Source of the DNA: Taeniopygia guttata | Taxonomy: Eukaryota; Chordata; Aves; Passeriformes; Estrildidae | Assembly (NCBI RefSeq): GCF_048771995.1 | Contig: NC_133027.1 | Location: forward strand, 6,258,001 to 6,322,000 | DNA length: 64,000 bases | Reading direction: 5' to 3' | Shown: positions 12,101-24,732 of the stretch, in pieces | How positions within the stretch are numbered: the first letter of the stretch is position 1 | Layout: each line of letters opens with the position of its first letter | The notes under the pieces: model-generated | Told to the model about the DNA's origin: nothing | Database searches by the model: none | What the model saw: the letters and a program-made list of their open reading frames with translations, nothing else | Translations under genes and position numbers: made by a program

Positions 12101-13468
12101 TGTACTGTTAGTTTAAGGGTAACTACGAGGGATGAAATCTACTACTGTCTCTGGATTACAAACCAATTTAGTATTTATTCATCTAATGATTTGAGCCTCT
12201 TGGAACAGCTGGGTTGTTGACCCAAGTTATTGATTTTGGCAGGGTTTTGAGCATTGCCATCAGCATGCTCTTATTGGTCATGTTTCTGAGGCAAGATGAG
12301 CAACTGCTAGGCAAACTCTATTAAGCATTCAGTTTAGCATTTGAGTGCCCCAGTCCTATGATCTATAAATCTAAATCCATAATAATACCATTTTAGTTAT
12401 TGTAAGGATAATTTGTGAATAGTACATATACATCTTTATTGTTACTTAAAAGTTTTGAAGTGTTACTGTTAAACACCTCTTCAGTGTACCAAATAAATAG
12501 TACAGGTTCTTTTTGTTTATATGCTGTTATGGAATTGTAGAGCAGTTCTGGTTGAAAGGGGCCTTTCCTGCTGGTGAAAGCAGGGCCAACTAGATCAGGT
12601 TCTTAAGGACCTTACTGCCAGTTCTGGAATCTGTCCAAGAATGGAGACTCCAAAACCTGTCTGGGCAATTTGTTTCTGTGGTTGCCTAATAAAGACTAAA
12701 CTGAGTTGAAGTGGAGATAGCATTTGTGCTTTCAGGTATTAATTGGTGATTGTATTTCAGAATAACCACTCATTTATGGGTAACAAATAAAGAAGCCTAC
12801 AACAGAAATCAGGTTGCCTGTTGAGCAAGAAAAAGGGTAGTTAAAGAATTTGATAAAATGTTAAAATGGTCCATCTATAAACTCTCCCTCAATTGCATCA
12901 CTCAAATGCAGGATTATTCTTGACTTTGTGGATTTTTTTTCTGTTCTTGGACCCTTTGCATGGAATTAGTGTATGTACTCAGCACCAGCACAGGAAAGGT
13001 GAGTCAGGGTCATGCACCTGCACATTACAGAGCTGGAACCTGGTGCACACACTGCCACTGCCTGGAAAGGCAGTTTGAGTAGGAGGTACTCGGGGTGCAA
13101 AAAAATCCTGCAGTGGTTTATGCCAAGTCTACTGAGGGATGGAGTAACTTGAACTCATAACTTAAACCTGGGAGTGCTGCTTCTTCATCTTCTTGGGCAC
13201 TTCTGCTGTTTCAGCTCTTTTATCTTTATAGTTATATATAATAACTATCTATATAGTTATCTATAATAACTATAGTCTTCTAACATGGTCCAGTATGTTA
13301 GCAGTATTTAGTCTGAAGCCCTGTAGAGTTGACTTTTGATCTTTATGCCCTTATACACATTTATAGAAACATCTTGATGGGTCTGATCTGTGTTTATTCC
13401 CTATAGAAAAGCAAACTGGATGCAGCAGCAGTTTAGCTGAAGATCTTCATATTCTCCAGCAGTGTTGA
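3124..13468 (+). CDS. TDRD6: Tudor domain-containing protein 6
   Basis: TDRD6 is a large germ-cell scaffold of chromatoid bodies; its Tudor domains bind dimethyl-arginine on PIWI proteins and it supports spermatid RNA metabolism. Exon 1 (3124-9733) is one 6.6-kb open frame. Tudor cores with W/F-Y-R-A/G and V-D-Y/F-G signatures begin near residues 85 (WYRC), 331, 570, 857, 1072, 1381 and 1611; after about residue 1700 the exon is acidic and low in complexity. I extend the gene in frame through exons 10166-10284, 11365-11454, 11886-11943 and 13407-13468, all with GT/AG borders. Exon 2 encodes KGFAVGSKCVVW..CDARILEV, a degenerate extra Tudor-like core. The total is 2312 aa; human TDRD6 is about 2100. 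Reading through the exon 1 donor would instead stop at 9831. The ATG follows a CpG promoter and begins MSSGPGSLGRGDSVTLRV, resembling mammalian N-termini. The large exon is certain, the last exon least so. Confidence 0.93.
12530..12690 (-). repeat. Degenerate CR1 fragment
   Basis: Inverted CR1-tail wording is still readable: ggaattgtagagcagttctg, gaaaggggcctttcctgctg and gtctgggcaatttgtttctg. It is strongly diverged. Confidence 0.5.
13222..13276. repeat. AT-rich inverted repeats
   Basis: ATAGTTAT alternates with its complement ATAACTAT in two back-to-back arrangements, making a short hairpin-capable AT palindrome within TDRD6 intron 4. Confidence 0.6.
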
Positions 13469-14047
13469 AACCAAGTGGTACATTAACCACATGAAACTGA
13501 ACAAGTGCCTGTGTATGAAATGTTCCCATGAAAATGTGTTTGTGGGGACAAAAATGCCAGCAGAGCATTGAGTAGTTTTTTTTTTTTCTACCCAACCAAA
13601 TACCTGTCTACTGAACTTCTGTTCAGTAAAGGAATAGTGTTGGCAGACTTATTTTCAGCGTGTTTTCTTACAGATGTTGTTGTTAGACTGTTATTGTTAG
13701 CTTGTTTCTTATAGGTGTAATTTCCTAAATAGGAATTTGCCTCTCAACTTGCATTTTTATTGACTAGCGTGCATTGACTTGAATGGAGTTCTTGGTGGGT
13801 GGTTCTTCAACAAAAGTTTTTTGTGCATTTCTGTATATGCTATTGTGTTGTACAGCACTGCTTTCTGATGTTTGCTTTTGGAAAAGTTGCACTGTTAAGT
13901 GTTCTTTTTCTCAAAAAAAAAAAAAAAAGTTGAGGTTATTTCTGGGGGGTAGGGGTGGGGAGGTTTTTTTTTCTCCACAGGGGAACATAGTTGTTTTGGG
14001 CTGAAGTCTTGCATTTGCTGCTGTTCTAAAGCGATGGAAGAAGCTGG

Positions 14048-14053
14048 AATAAA
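14048..14053 (+). terminator. Probable TDRD6 poly(A) signal
   Basis: AATAAA lies 580 nt after the proposed TDRD6 stop codon, before the convergent PLA2G7 gene. The position fits; use is inferred. Confidence 0.45.
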
Positions 14054-15809
14054 GCTGTGGGTGGTATATACTGGTTTGTTTTGTGTGTTTTAATGACTTG
14101 TGTCTGTTCCTGTGCAGAAGCCCAAATGCTGTGTGAGGGCTGTTCTGCAGTCACTGGCTGTGTTTTGATCCTAACCAGCTCTCTAGAGCACTGTGAGCTA
14201 TTGTGAACGTTTTGAAACCTTAATTACACTTAATTAATTGAACTTGCTGCAGTTGTACTAATGAGAGATGAAGCTTTTCCTACAAATATGAAGAAGACCC
14301 AATGGAATGGTTTTGCTGCCATATGTGTGCAAAATGCTAAGCTGTTTTAAGGACCTGCAGCTGTTTCAAGATCTCACCTTTTACTCTCATTCTCAGGTGT
14401 TGAAAAGGTCTTTTATAGTGGTGTTCCATGCTCCTGTATAGCACAGCTGCTCCTTCCTCTTCAGAAGCTGTGGATTTTTCATGCTGAAACAAGGACTTGG
14501 GAACCCAAGCTGGCTGATAGTGAACCTCACAGTAGATCTCAAGTGTTAGTGCTGACTCAGTAAGACAAGCACGTTTATTTGCTTAATACAGACAATGCAT
14601 GGCACTAGGCTGGGGAGAATTTAATTCAATTCTGAAAGACAGGTCTTAGGTGTTATTGCAATCTCATTTTAAGATCATAGATTATGTAAAATACTTAATT
14701 ACACTGTTAATTTCTTAATTTGCTTGCTTCAGTGGCTTTCTTTGTAACCTGATTTTGAAATTAACTGAATTTAGAAGACACCTTTCCATGGGGCAGCTTC
14801 AGGCAGTTCTGATCCAAAAAGGAGAGCCTTAAAGAATGCCACCCAGGTGGCTGCTGACAATCTTTGTCCAGGTACAACCACTGCTGTCTGTATCTGTCAG
14901 TGGGAGCCAACTGAGTCACCTAGAGATGACTGGCAGTACCTGGACAAAGCAGAGTGTCTGGGGAGTGTTTACTACCTGGAGAGAACTCGGAGCTGAAGCA
15001 GTGCTGACAAGGACCATGTAAAGGGAGCTGTAGAGGTGCCACATCTGTATTTCCCCTGCAGTCTGACTGTGACAGTGGAAGCACAGACAAAGGGACGAGC
15101 TGCTGGAGCTTTGCCCAATTACAGTTGCTACTAGAGTGGCCCATTGAAAAACTTCTGAGATATAAATATCATCCTCTACATACAGCACTGAACACCTCTT
15201 ACATTTTAAGTGGATTAAGCTCCTGTGAGGAGTCCTGTGTCTGGACTTTATCTGCTGTCAGCTGAACTCTTTCCTGTAGCTTTTACTGTGACTTATTTTA
15301 GTAAGACACAGTTTTGAAGACTACCCTCCACAGGCATCTTTAACTCCCAACTGTTGTCAGAGCACAGCTGAAATACTTAGACTCTAAACGGAAAAGTGGT
15401 GGTTTGGGTTTTTTGTTTTGTTTTGTTTCTTTTCCCCTACCCTGCAGTAAAGGCTTGCTGGATGCAAACTTACATAAAGCTTGGTAAAGGAACCTGTAGC
15501 TGAATTCCTTGGAGCTCAATCTGTCTTTCTGCAAACTTGACTCCAGTCAAAACCAGAAAGAGCATTTAAATTATTACCAAGTGATTTCCCCCAAGCTGCT
15601 TACAAAGCAGAAGTTACCCTATTGCAGTATTTCAGAGCATCCCACTAACTCATTTGAACAGAAACCTCTGTTTTTATGATTATGTAACTTAGTGCCTTTT
15701 TTTTTTTGTTCCACACTCCAAAAGCTTTGTAAGTGTTTAATGCCACAACATGTCTGACTAGTATTAGTGTCCTGATGTCCATGGCATTTTCAGTACTACT
15801 TTGTATTCC
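14054..15809. other. Convergent spacer between TDRD6 and PLA2G7
   Basis: It holds the 3' UTR of PLA2G7 on the minus strand, of unknown length (a minus-strand AATAAA lies near 14573), and otherwise no recognisable gene or repeat. Confidence 0.4.
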
Positions 15810-18800
15810 TTACTCAGGTTCAGCTGGAGATGTGTCAATATTGGTTCCAGGAATAACATTGGCTCCTATGCCATCCACAAGAGAATCCCACTGATCAAAA
15901 TCCTTCTTAAGACCTATAGAATGGGGGAAAGAAAACCAAGTGGCCATGAGTTAAGTAACCAGCTTTTTGTAAAACTACACTGAATAATGAAATTAATTCA
16001 GCAAAGTAGAGAAGGAAAAATGTTTTCAGGAGGAAAAATGATACTCCAAATTTTCTGTACCAGAACAAAATGTCAGTGATTTTCCTCTGAGTTTCCAAGA
16101 TTACAAAAGTAACTGACAAACCTCTAGAAGAAGTCTGACTTATTTTTTCCACTGACACACTTATTTTGATCTTGTTTTAAACTGAATGGTTATATAAAAA
16201 AGCTTCACAGGAATGAAATATTAGTCAACATCATACTTTGCTGTAAACACATACTTACTCAGATGTTTCTGTAGGAAAGCCAATGAAGCACGATTGCTGA
16301 TATCAATAGCTTCGTTTGGATCTATTTCTCCTTTTAATTTGAAAAATCTTGCAATGATTCCTCCGCTCACAAAGGTGAAATCAGGAAAGCTCTGATGTAC
16401 TGACCCCCTCCAAAGAGAAAAATTATTATCAGGCTTGTAAGACTACATTAAATAGCCTGATTAAATGATGCACAGACTTCAGTCAGATGTCTTGTGCCAT
16501 CTTTAAGAGAAGATAAAACAGGTTAATCTCACAAGCAAGATCAGCAGGAAATTCTACCCTAACCACAGAAGGGAGGAACATTTGTACATACTCGCTGTAA
16601 GTCACTGTAACAACAATAAAGAGTTGGCTTGGCAAAGCATCAAAATCAAGCTGCTTCCTTGCTCAGTGGTGCAGGATAGAGCTGTCCCTCCCCTGGCTGC
16701 AGAACTGCCCCCAGACGGCTGTTTCCAGTGTTAAATGCAGGTGGTGCACAGGGCTTAACACAAAGCTTGTGCCCCAGGGCAGGAATGCCTCGGGGTGTCT
16801 TAAGCTTGGGGTTCCTGGCTGCTTTGAGAGGTCTCTCTCATTGCTGTAGGGGATGTATGGCTAATTTAAACACACAGTAAAAACCTGGGCCATGAGGACA
16901 GACAGGCATAGTACCATTTAGGCTGTAGAAGACCTTGAAGATTATTTAATCCAACCATTAACCCAGCACTGCCATTCCAACTCTAAACTGTATCCCTCAG
17001 TGGGATATAGTTTAGAGCCATATCCCACATCTACATGTCCTTTAAACACCTTCAGGCATGATGACTCCCCAGCTTCCCTGAACAGCCTGGCCCAATGCCT
17101 AACAACAGTTTAAAAATGAAGAAATATTTCCTAATATCCAATCTGAACTGCCCCTTGTATGACTTGAGGACATTTCTTCTTGTTCCCTGGGAGAAGAGCC
17201 TGACCCCCCACCTGGTTCCACCCTCCTGTCAGGGAGTTGTAGAGTGAGGAGGTCCCTGTGAGCCTCCTTTTCTCCAGGTAAACATTCCCAGCTCCTCCTC
17301 AGACTTGTGCTCTAGGGACTGTCTGTCTGCAGTTACCTATAACTGCACAGCTCCAACAAGAGCTTCAACCATGGATGGAAATGATGGCTCCTGAGCACTT
17401 ACTTGATAGTGATCATTTTCTTGTTTGTGTCATTGGAGATGAGCTTCTTAATCTTTAAGATGTTCTCAGCCCACTGGAACTTTTCAGAGTTGATAAAAAG
17501 CAGCGGTTGCTGGACGCTGTTTTGGCAAATGTCATCACCTACAGGAAGCATCCACACATCGAGGGCAATGCCACACCTGCCAAAAACATCTGGATATTGG
17601 CACAGAAGCAGAAAGCTTGAAAGTTCTGGGTATGCTTTGAGTTGCAAGAGACATAGGAAAGAGAATGTCTCTCTGATACTGAACAGGTAAATGAATCATT
17701 TTGTTTCATAATTATCTCTACTCTGGGGGAAGAGAATTAGTCCATTAGTCCATATGTTGGTCTCCACTGCCAGGTGCAGCTGGACTGCAGAGTCCCACAG
17801 TATCATGATATAATAAGATGCAGCTGTTATGTTCCACCACATCCCCAGGCTTGGAAAAAGCATGGCTGGAGAAAGCAAGGCATGCCAATACTCTTCTTCA
17901 GGAGCCAATTAGCAGCTGGGGGATCCTAAGTAACGTGCCCTGCTCCAGACCTCTCAAGTGCCAAATGTCTCTGGCCTTGTTTTGCATACTTACCTAAATC
18001 TTATTTCTTTGCTGAGACTTTCAATTACTGTAGCACCACCAAAAGAGTGTCCCATCACAGCTATTCTGCTAGTATCAACAGAATCCTGTCAAAAAAATCC
18101 AGGTGCTGTAAGAGACTTTCTTTCAAAAACTTACTTTTTCAAAGGGAATAATTTTTTTTAGGCATTAGATCCTACTGAAGTAGGAAGAGCAGCATTTCAG
18201 CTCTGTTACTCTCTATCCAGCTTTGGATGACTTGAGAATATTTTCAGAGATCTACACAGTGATCTTCAGAATACTTTACATGAACCAGTTTAGAAATGGA
18301 AGGGGGAAATCAGAAGCATTATCAGGTGTTTAACAAAATGCAGGTGGCACCTTGCACTCACCTTTAGGCTGTTCCAGTCAAAGTCTGAATGTAGTACATT
18401 TGTTACTTCCTCTCCTGAATTGATTTTAAGAATGAGATTGAGAGCTTTGATACACTCCTGTGCTCTTTGCTGCACCTGGGGAGAAAGAGAGGTTGGAGCA
18501 GAGCAGTGGAAGGAATCATCAGACAACTGCCAGGCTTGACAGATCCTTGGACACAAGACTTACTCTGATAGCTTTCCCCCACTATCCTGAACTGCAGAAT
18601 GAAGCCATGTGATGAACAAGATTGGTTTCTGGCGGTGTAGAGAGCTGAATCTCTTGTCTAGGACCTCTGCACACAGAGGCATTTATCCCTGTAACATGCA
18701 CCAAAGACCTTCAACTCCTTCATGCTGTCACTGCTTAAGAAAAGGGGTTGTTGGGATGTGCAAAGGCTTAAGTTGCAAAACTCCAAGGAAGGCTGACTCA

Positions 18801-21800
18801 CTGATGCTTCTCAGGCTCACCTGGATGAGCAAATGTCATTTTATCACTTGCCCCATCACACAATAGCCTTGAAACCGTCTCTGCACTGGATAAAACAAAC
18901 CTAGAAAAAGTGAAGCCCATCCCATTTTTTATATATACTCATCCTTGAAAACTGTAGTGAAGCTGTTGCAAAAACTGGTTTTCATTGTTCCATAAGAACA
19001 GTTTTTAACTGGTATGTCAGTAAAAGAAAGCTTCGAGAAGAACCAAGGAACAGTAGCGATCTTGGGAACCACAGTGTGTAGGCAGCCAACAAGATGTCTG
19101 TGCATCACTGGATTTCAAATAAATCCCAATCTCCTGAATTCTCTACTTGGGAAATTTGCAGACAACGGCTTCTGAAGGTTATTTCCAAGCTCAGACATTA
19201 CACACTGACACTCATGGGTAGGACATTGTACTCCTCCAGGAAATGACTCTTGTACTAGTGTCTGTATGGCCCAGGGAGATAAAGAAAGCATCTCCCTGGC
19301 TGAGCTTTCATCAGCTCGAAAAACCACTCCCATATTTTAAAGGTCAAGTGTATGCTTGGAAGAGCTTGTCAGTATGGCCACATTACATCCAACTTGGATA
19401 CTGCTTATAATAAATTGGAAGTCTGCACTGTTTACATTGCTAAAAAAACACCTTCAAGTGTGGTAAGGACTATAAAGCAAACATCCCACTCAGAGCAGCC
19501 ATGATTCATCATTCCATGGAACAGTAAATGAAAGCTCATGCAAGCCTAAGGCCACACAAACACTTGAGCTCAACTCTGTGTCACTTTTAGGCTGGGCTGG
19601 GCAGTAAAAGTGTAAGAGACAGAGAAGAAACAGTTGAGTGAACCAGAAGAGAAACAAATGACTCAGCTCAAGAATGCAACGTCAAGAAAAAGCTTTGTTG
19701 AGGGAGCAGTTTATGCTCGGAGCAAAGCTGTTGTTGGCTGTTCCACATTCAGGGACACAGGACTCAATTCATTTTTATCTGCTGCCGTGGCCAAAGGGAG
19801 ACTCTGACAGACCTAAAGACAGCACTCCAGCCACACTTCCCAGAGCACAGAGCCAGCCCAGGCACCTGCTTATGGCGCAAGCAGCGCTCCTCCTCTCCAG
19901 TTTTCAGTTTCCTGTAGTAGATCCACTCCTTCTCCATGCTAGGCATAGACTCTTCCTGTGACTCAGAAACAGACCGTCTTTTACAATAATATGTGGCTGA
20001 AGCAGATTCATCTCTGTAATACCAAGAGGAGGTTATTTCTGGGTGTGCATTCCATTTGGTTTGAGATGAAGTCAGCAAAAGTTTTAGATTTCGCTCATCT
20101 GAAGAGATCAGCTATTAACCAGTGCTGCTGCAATTGCAACCCATTGTACACAGACTTTCTAAATAATGCAATGACCCCACCAAAACTCCCATCTCCTCTA
20201 TATTCTTCACCTACTTTATATTCTAACAGTGAGACAAATAGCATATCTGAAGAATGACAAATGATATCTACCCCAAGACTTTTCATTCTGGGGCTTATCT
20301 AAACAAAAGTCCCTTTGTTTGGAGGAGAGTTGAGCTATGGGCAGTGTGGGCAGGGCTGTAAAATAGATGTTAGTTTTTCTTTTTTAAAAAATCCAGAAGT
20401 TCTTCTTTAGAAGAAATAACATTCTGTTCAACATGAGAAAGAACTCCAAAATGTGCAGCACACTCACCTGTGTTCCACAGCAGCCACTATAAAGCCCTGA
20501 GAAGCCATCTCTATGCAAATAGCAGAATAGATTGTCCTGCAATAAAAACCACACTCTGGTGAGAAGTCATTCTTTCAATTCCTTTACTCTTTAAATGCTG
20601 ACCACATTAGGTATGCACTAGTCTCCACTCAGTATTTATTTTCTTTGAATTTGCTACCCAGCAGAGTAAGAGTTCATATGCCAGGCACCAAAGCCTCTTC
20701 ACAAAACCTTGGTACTGTTTTACTGTCTGTTCAGAAAGGAAAATGCCACTGATTTTTAGTAAGTAGCACACACAGCACTTTGCATCTTCAAAGAGCTGTC
20801 CCAAAATCAACCAGCTGATCTTCACAACCTCCTCATGGGCTGGTAAATATCTTCACCTCCATCATACAAAGGGAAAACACAAATGGAGTTCTGAGCAACC
20901 TGGTCTAGGGGAAGGCATCCCTGCCCACAGCAGAGATTATCTTTAAAGGACCCTTCCAACCCAGGCTGTTCTATTATTCTGTGACCAAGCATACGCCAAC
21001 CCTGCAGTTGTTTCAGTGGGAGCATAATGACACACGGCAGCCTGTTCTTCAAATCTTTCAGCTCCACAAGGATCTCACCCCCCTACTGAAAATCTGTTCA
21101 GAACCACCCTTGGAGACTGCTGTCTCCATAGACAACAAAAACAGTTTGTCAATAAACTGCAAAATTACCTAAAAGCTCCAAGTCCATGGGAAAAAACAAG
21201 AAGTGGGTATTTTTCTTCTGGCTTAAAAGCAGCATTTGACTTTGCAGGACAGGTCACTGAACCTAAATAAAAATGGAAGTGTACATCATTATTACTGGAA
21301 TGAGAGAAAGCATTTGTTCCTATGGGAGAGATCTACAGCTGACCACTGGTATCAGAGCAATCACCTAAAGATAATGTTCCAGGACTCATCTTTAAAGTAG
21401 AAGATAAATATGGATCTGATTCTGAGAATAATTTCTACTTGGCAGAAGATACTTCTCCTCCTCCCATCCACAGCCTGGCACAAGGTCTACATATCTGTTA
21501 AATCTTCATAGTCAGGCATCCAGGTCTTGCTGATATTCAGACCTTAGGATCTCTCTGACTTTTATATCCTTGCACATTTCCTTGTGGGATTTAAATCACA
21601 ACACACAGGTACAGCTGGCCTAGAGCAAACTGCCCAGACACTCGTATCCAAAGCAGGCAGACTGCCTGAGCTGGGGTCCCATTCATCAGCCTCACTAGAC
21701 AAACCCATCCCACAAAAACACACTTCTTTACTAAAAACTCTTCTTCAGCCCTGCAGCAATAGCACCCTGCTCATGGAGCATGGAGGCAGCAATAGGGAAG

Positions 21801-24732
21801 GAATAAAACCAGAACGAGTCTTACCAACATAATAATGGAAAAGCCTTTCTCCTACAACTCGGTACATATTAAGGAAGTCAGAGAGTCCCTGATAGTATTC
21901 TTTGTCTGGAATCCATCGTGCTTCTTCAATATCTGTGGCATCATATGCTGGATAATACAGGCGCAAAAAGCTTCCCTGGAATTAGGAAAAATTTAAAAAA
22001 AAAAAAAAAAAAAGGAATTCTGGTATTTATTTATATGGCAAATGGAAGATGAAAACATTTATAGAAAAGGTTTCGGTTGCAAGAATGCAGTTCAAGAGAA
22101 TTATGAGAATGCCATGAGAAAATTACTATCATATACAGACTTTGATGTCAATCCTATATCACAATCTTCCTGAGCCTACAATGAATTTACAGTAACATGA
22201 CATATACATCATCACAGGTGGAGATACACATCACTTTCTCTAGGTTAGCTTAGGGCTTATTAGAAATGCTTCATTTAATTAAATTGATTATTACAAACAC
22301 TCACTACCTATTTGCCCGATCCAGCATCTTGCTGGATCTTTTCTTCCGTCTTCTTCACTGGGAATGGTTTGATGATATGTTTTGGTAAGTTTTATAGGGC
22401 TGACTGTTAAATGGGTGACTGAAGATGACCTCAGAGCTGGAGCACCTCTCTGAGCATGACAGGCTGAGAGAGCTGGGGCCTTTCAGCCTGGAGAAAATAA
22501 AGGTCTCTAATGTGGCTGTAGTGGTCCTGCCTAAACTGAGCAGAGGTTGTCAGCAAAGCTCTGGGGCAGCTGCACAGCAAGGGAGAACAATACATTGATT
22601 GCTCTTCCTCCTCATCAAGATGTTCACAAGTCTCTTGTGGTACATCTTTCTAAACACAACTTTGTTAGCCTGTGTTTCATCTGACTCTGTTTCTTACCAC
22701 CAGTTCAAGTCTCCTACTGTCTGCACTCCAGGTATCCCAGGAAAGCACCCAAGCTTTCCACACTCAGAGGGACCTTCCATTCCCCCTTGTCAGACTTTTT
22801 CCTTTACAGACAGCAGCAGTATACCAATGTACACCACAAAGCAGACTTCCCAGCAGATGAACTGTGTGCAATTTGCATTTTTATTTCCTGGTTTGCAAGG
22901 GAATTTGCAAAACCCCACTCAAAATCACTGTCTTGCTTCAGCTGTACTTTTGGTTTAGCAAGTTACAATCAGGGCCAAAATAAACATGAGCTTTGGAATA
23001 AAGCCTGATTTCTTGAACACTAATTTATCAGTTTACCAAAAGTTTGTTTAACGAAGCTTGCTTCTATTCACTTATCAAACTTAAATCAACCTTTGACACA
23101 GAGACCATTATGAAAAAACTTTCCTCCACACTGGTAGCGATATTACCTTGATCTCAGAACAGTCCCTGTGAACCTTCCCAATGGCTACATGATTACTAGA
23201 AAGGAGAAGAGGTTCATTACTTATGTCTGAGAGAATACAATTGTTCATAATGCTTATGTAAAAAAAAAACACATGCAAAGCTGACTGCAAAGAGAAACTC
23301 ATCACTTCTCTGTGCTGATGTAGAGTAAGCTCAAAAAGGAAAACATATGAACCATTACAAACTGATCACAAGTTCCACTACATCAGGCTACTCTGCAGAG
23401 TAAAACCACGGCGTAAATGCAGGTGTATTCCCTCAAAGGCAAGAGGATTTGAAATGGAAACTCACAAGGAAGCTCATTACTTGTCTGGTTACTGTCCCTA
23501 ACAGTAACTATAGTGGCTTCTCACTGTGCTAACTTCTTGCCAAACTGACATCCTGTTCATCTTCAGTGAGATAAAACCTCAAGAAGACATCTCATCTTTT
23601 ACCCTGCAGCTGAAATACTGCATAGGCTAATCTTCCAGCCCTGCCGAATCCAGTTGGGATCTTTGTGATGAGAACAGCCACAGAAACAGAGACTGTGTGT
23701 GGAGTCTCCTCAGGAGCCCAGCGCAGGAGGGAGCAGTGGGGTGGGTGGGAAGAACCCCCCAGGTCCCAGGAGAACAGAGTTTCTCTGCAGTATTTTGTGT
23801 AGGAGAGTTAGAAAGGCAAGGACATTAGAAGAGGGAGGAATTGGCCATGGAAAAGACTTGCAGGTTACATCCATATGGTAAATGCCCAGTTTACATCCTA
23901 CACCAGGATGGAGAGGATCAAAAGCTCAGCTGTGAGTGTCAGCATGGAGCACACAAGCAAGACCTTCTGCTTTAAAACTGCAGCCAGTTATTTCACTAAT
24001 ATTGTGGCTTAAATCCAAAGGAGAAAGAGTAGAAAGCTTTACCTCAACTGCATTTTCTGTCATCAGGTCTGTACATCCAACTGAGTGTGGTCCCTTTCCT
24101 TCAGGGATCCTGTAAAACTTCTCAGTGCTGCTGGTGCTCGACATTTCCATTGGTGCCTTCACTGACAAACGGGGGAAAACACAAAGCAAATCAGGAGACC
24201 ACCATGGCCTCTGTGACCAGACCACCCACACTGAAACAAATCCAGCACGCTTAAAATATAGAATTAGGAAAATCAAGATTGAGACAATACAGAAGTCTGC
24301 TCGTGAGAAGCAAAAAAATCCCGAATTGTCAATCTGACCTGTTCTACTGGGGATTTTCCTTGTTGTATCCTGAATCCCAAGGAGCAGACAGCACCGTGCA
24401 CTTACAGAAAAGTGGGATGAAACCTTTGGCTGGTGAGGCCGCGGCGGCACTCGGGAGATCTGCGGCGCTACGAACCGCACAGAGAGAGGATTCTGCTGCT
24501 CCTCAAGGAAAACCGGCCTGTGCATCAGGGGGAGTGGGATGTCACGGAGAAACACAACGCCGCTGCCATTTTTCCAGCAGGAATGACGAATGCCGGGCTC
24601 GGCCCCTGGCGAGACAAGGTCAGGCTGCCCGTGCCGGAGCGGGTGTCGGGACGATGTGGCCGTACCTGGGTTGACCCCTCCGCGCCGGGCTGGCCCCGGC
24701 GATGCGCAGAGCGCGGGGGGAAGCAGCCGCAT
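15810..24732 (-). CDS. PLA2G7: Lipoprotein-associated phospholipase A2 (PAF acetylhydrolase)
   Basis: This serine hydrolase removes the sn-2 acetyl or oxidised acyl group from platelet-activating factor and oxidised phospholipids; in mammals it is secreted and lipoprotein-bound. Coding exons in gene order: 24732-24666 (tentative), 24161-24043, 21975-21825, 21262-21169, 20536-20468, 20013-19866, 18475-18362, 18085-17994, 17576-17403, 16407-16259, 15913-15810. They join without frame breaks to about 426 aa (human 441). The nucleophile elbow GHSFGG lies in 18085-17994, the catalytic Asp in CGIALDVW and the His in GSVHQSF. Other family landmarks are [19 protein letters not shown] and KDFDQWD. The 20013-19866 exon uses a weak GTGCCT donor. 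The start is uncertain: either an ATG at 24732, giving a weak leader-like [11 protein letters not shown], or an ATG inside exon 24161-24043 (MEMSSTSS), which would lack a signal peptide. The gene runs head to head with IMP3. Confidence 0.93.
16915..17340 (-). repeat. CR1 LINE 3' fragment
   Basis: Inverted CR1 tail with gaccttgaagattatttaat, ccaaccattaacccagcact, aaatatttcctaatatccaa, gggagaagagcctgaccccc and gagcctccttttctccaggt. It lies in the PLA2G7 intron between the exons at 17403 and 16407. Confidence 0.85.
18476..19865. other. PLA2G7 intron without other genes
   Basis: A 1.4-kb intron. Short ORFs here have no family features and no exon-like borders; nothing else is supported. Confidence 0.4.
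20825..20985 (+). repeat. CR1 LINE 3' end
   Basis: Forward CR1 tail: gagcaacctggtctagggga, aaaggacccttccaacccag and the terminal ctattattctgtgacc. It sits in a PLA2G7 intron. Confidence 0.8.
22425..22580 (+). repeat. CR1 LINE fragment
   Basis: Forward CR1 wording: gagctggagcacctctctga, gctgagagagctggggcctt and cagcctggagaaaataaagg. It lies in the large PLA2G7 intron before exon 21975-21825. Confidence 0.75.
22581..24042. other. PLA2G7 intron, no other gene
   Basis: Apart from the CR1 fragment just before it, I find no exon, RNA gene or structured repeat here. Confidence 0.4.

Larger units (their letters stand above)
9734..13406 (+). other. TDRD6 introns 1-4
   Basis: These hold three short internal exons, a degenerate CR1 fragment near 12.53 kb and an AT-rich palindromic patch near 13.23 kb. 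If intron 1 is retained, a stop at 9829-9831 ends the protein 32 codons after the donor. No further gene is seen. Confidence 0.5.

Noticed and set aside
16561-16640. Possible 3' end signal (aataaa) inside PLA2G7
   Set aside because: It lies on the plus strand within an intron of a minus-strand gene and has no associated transcript evidence.
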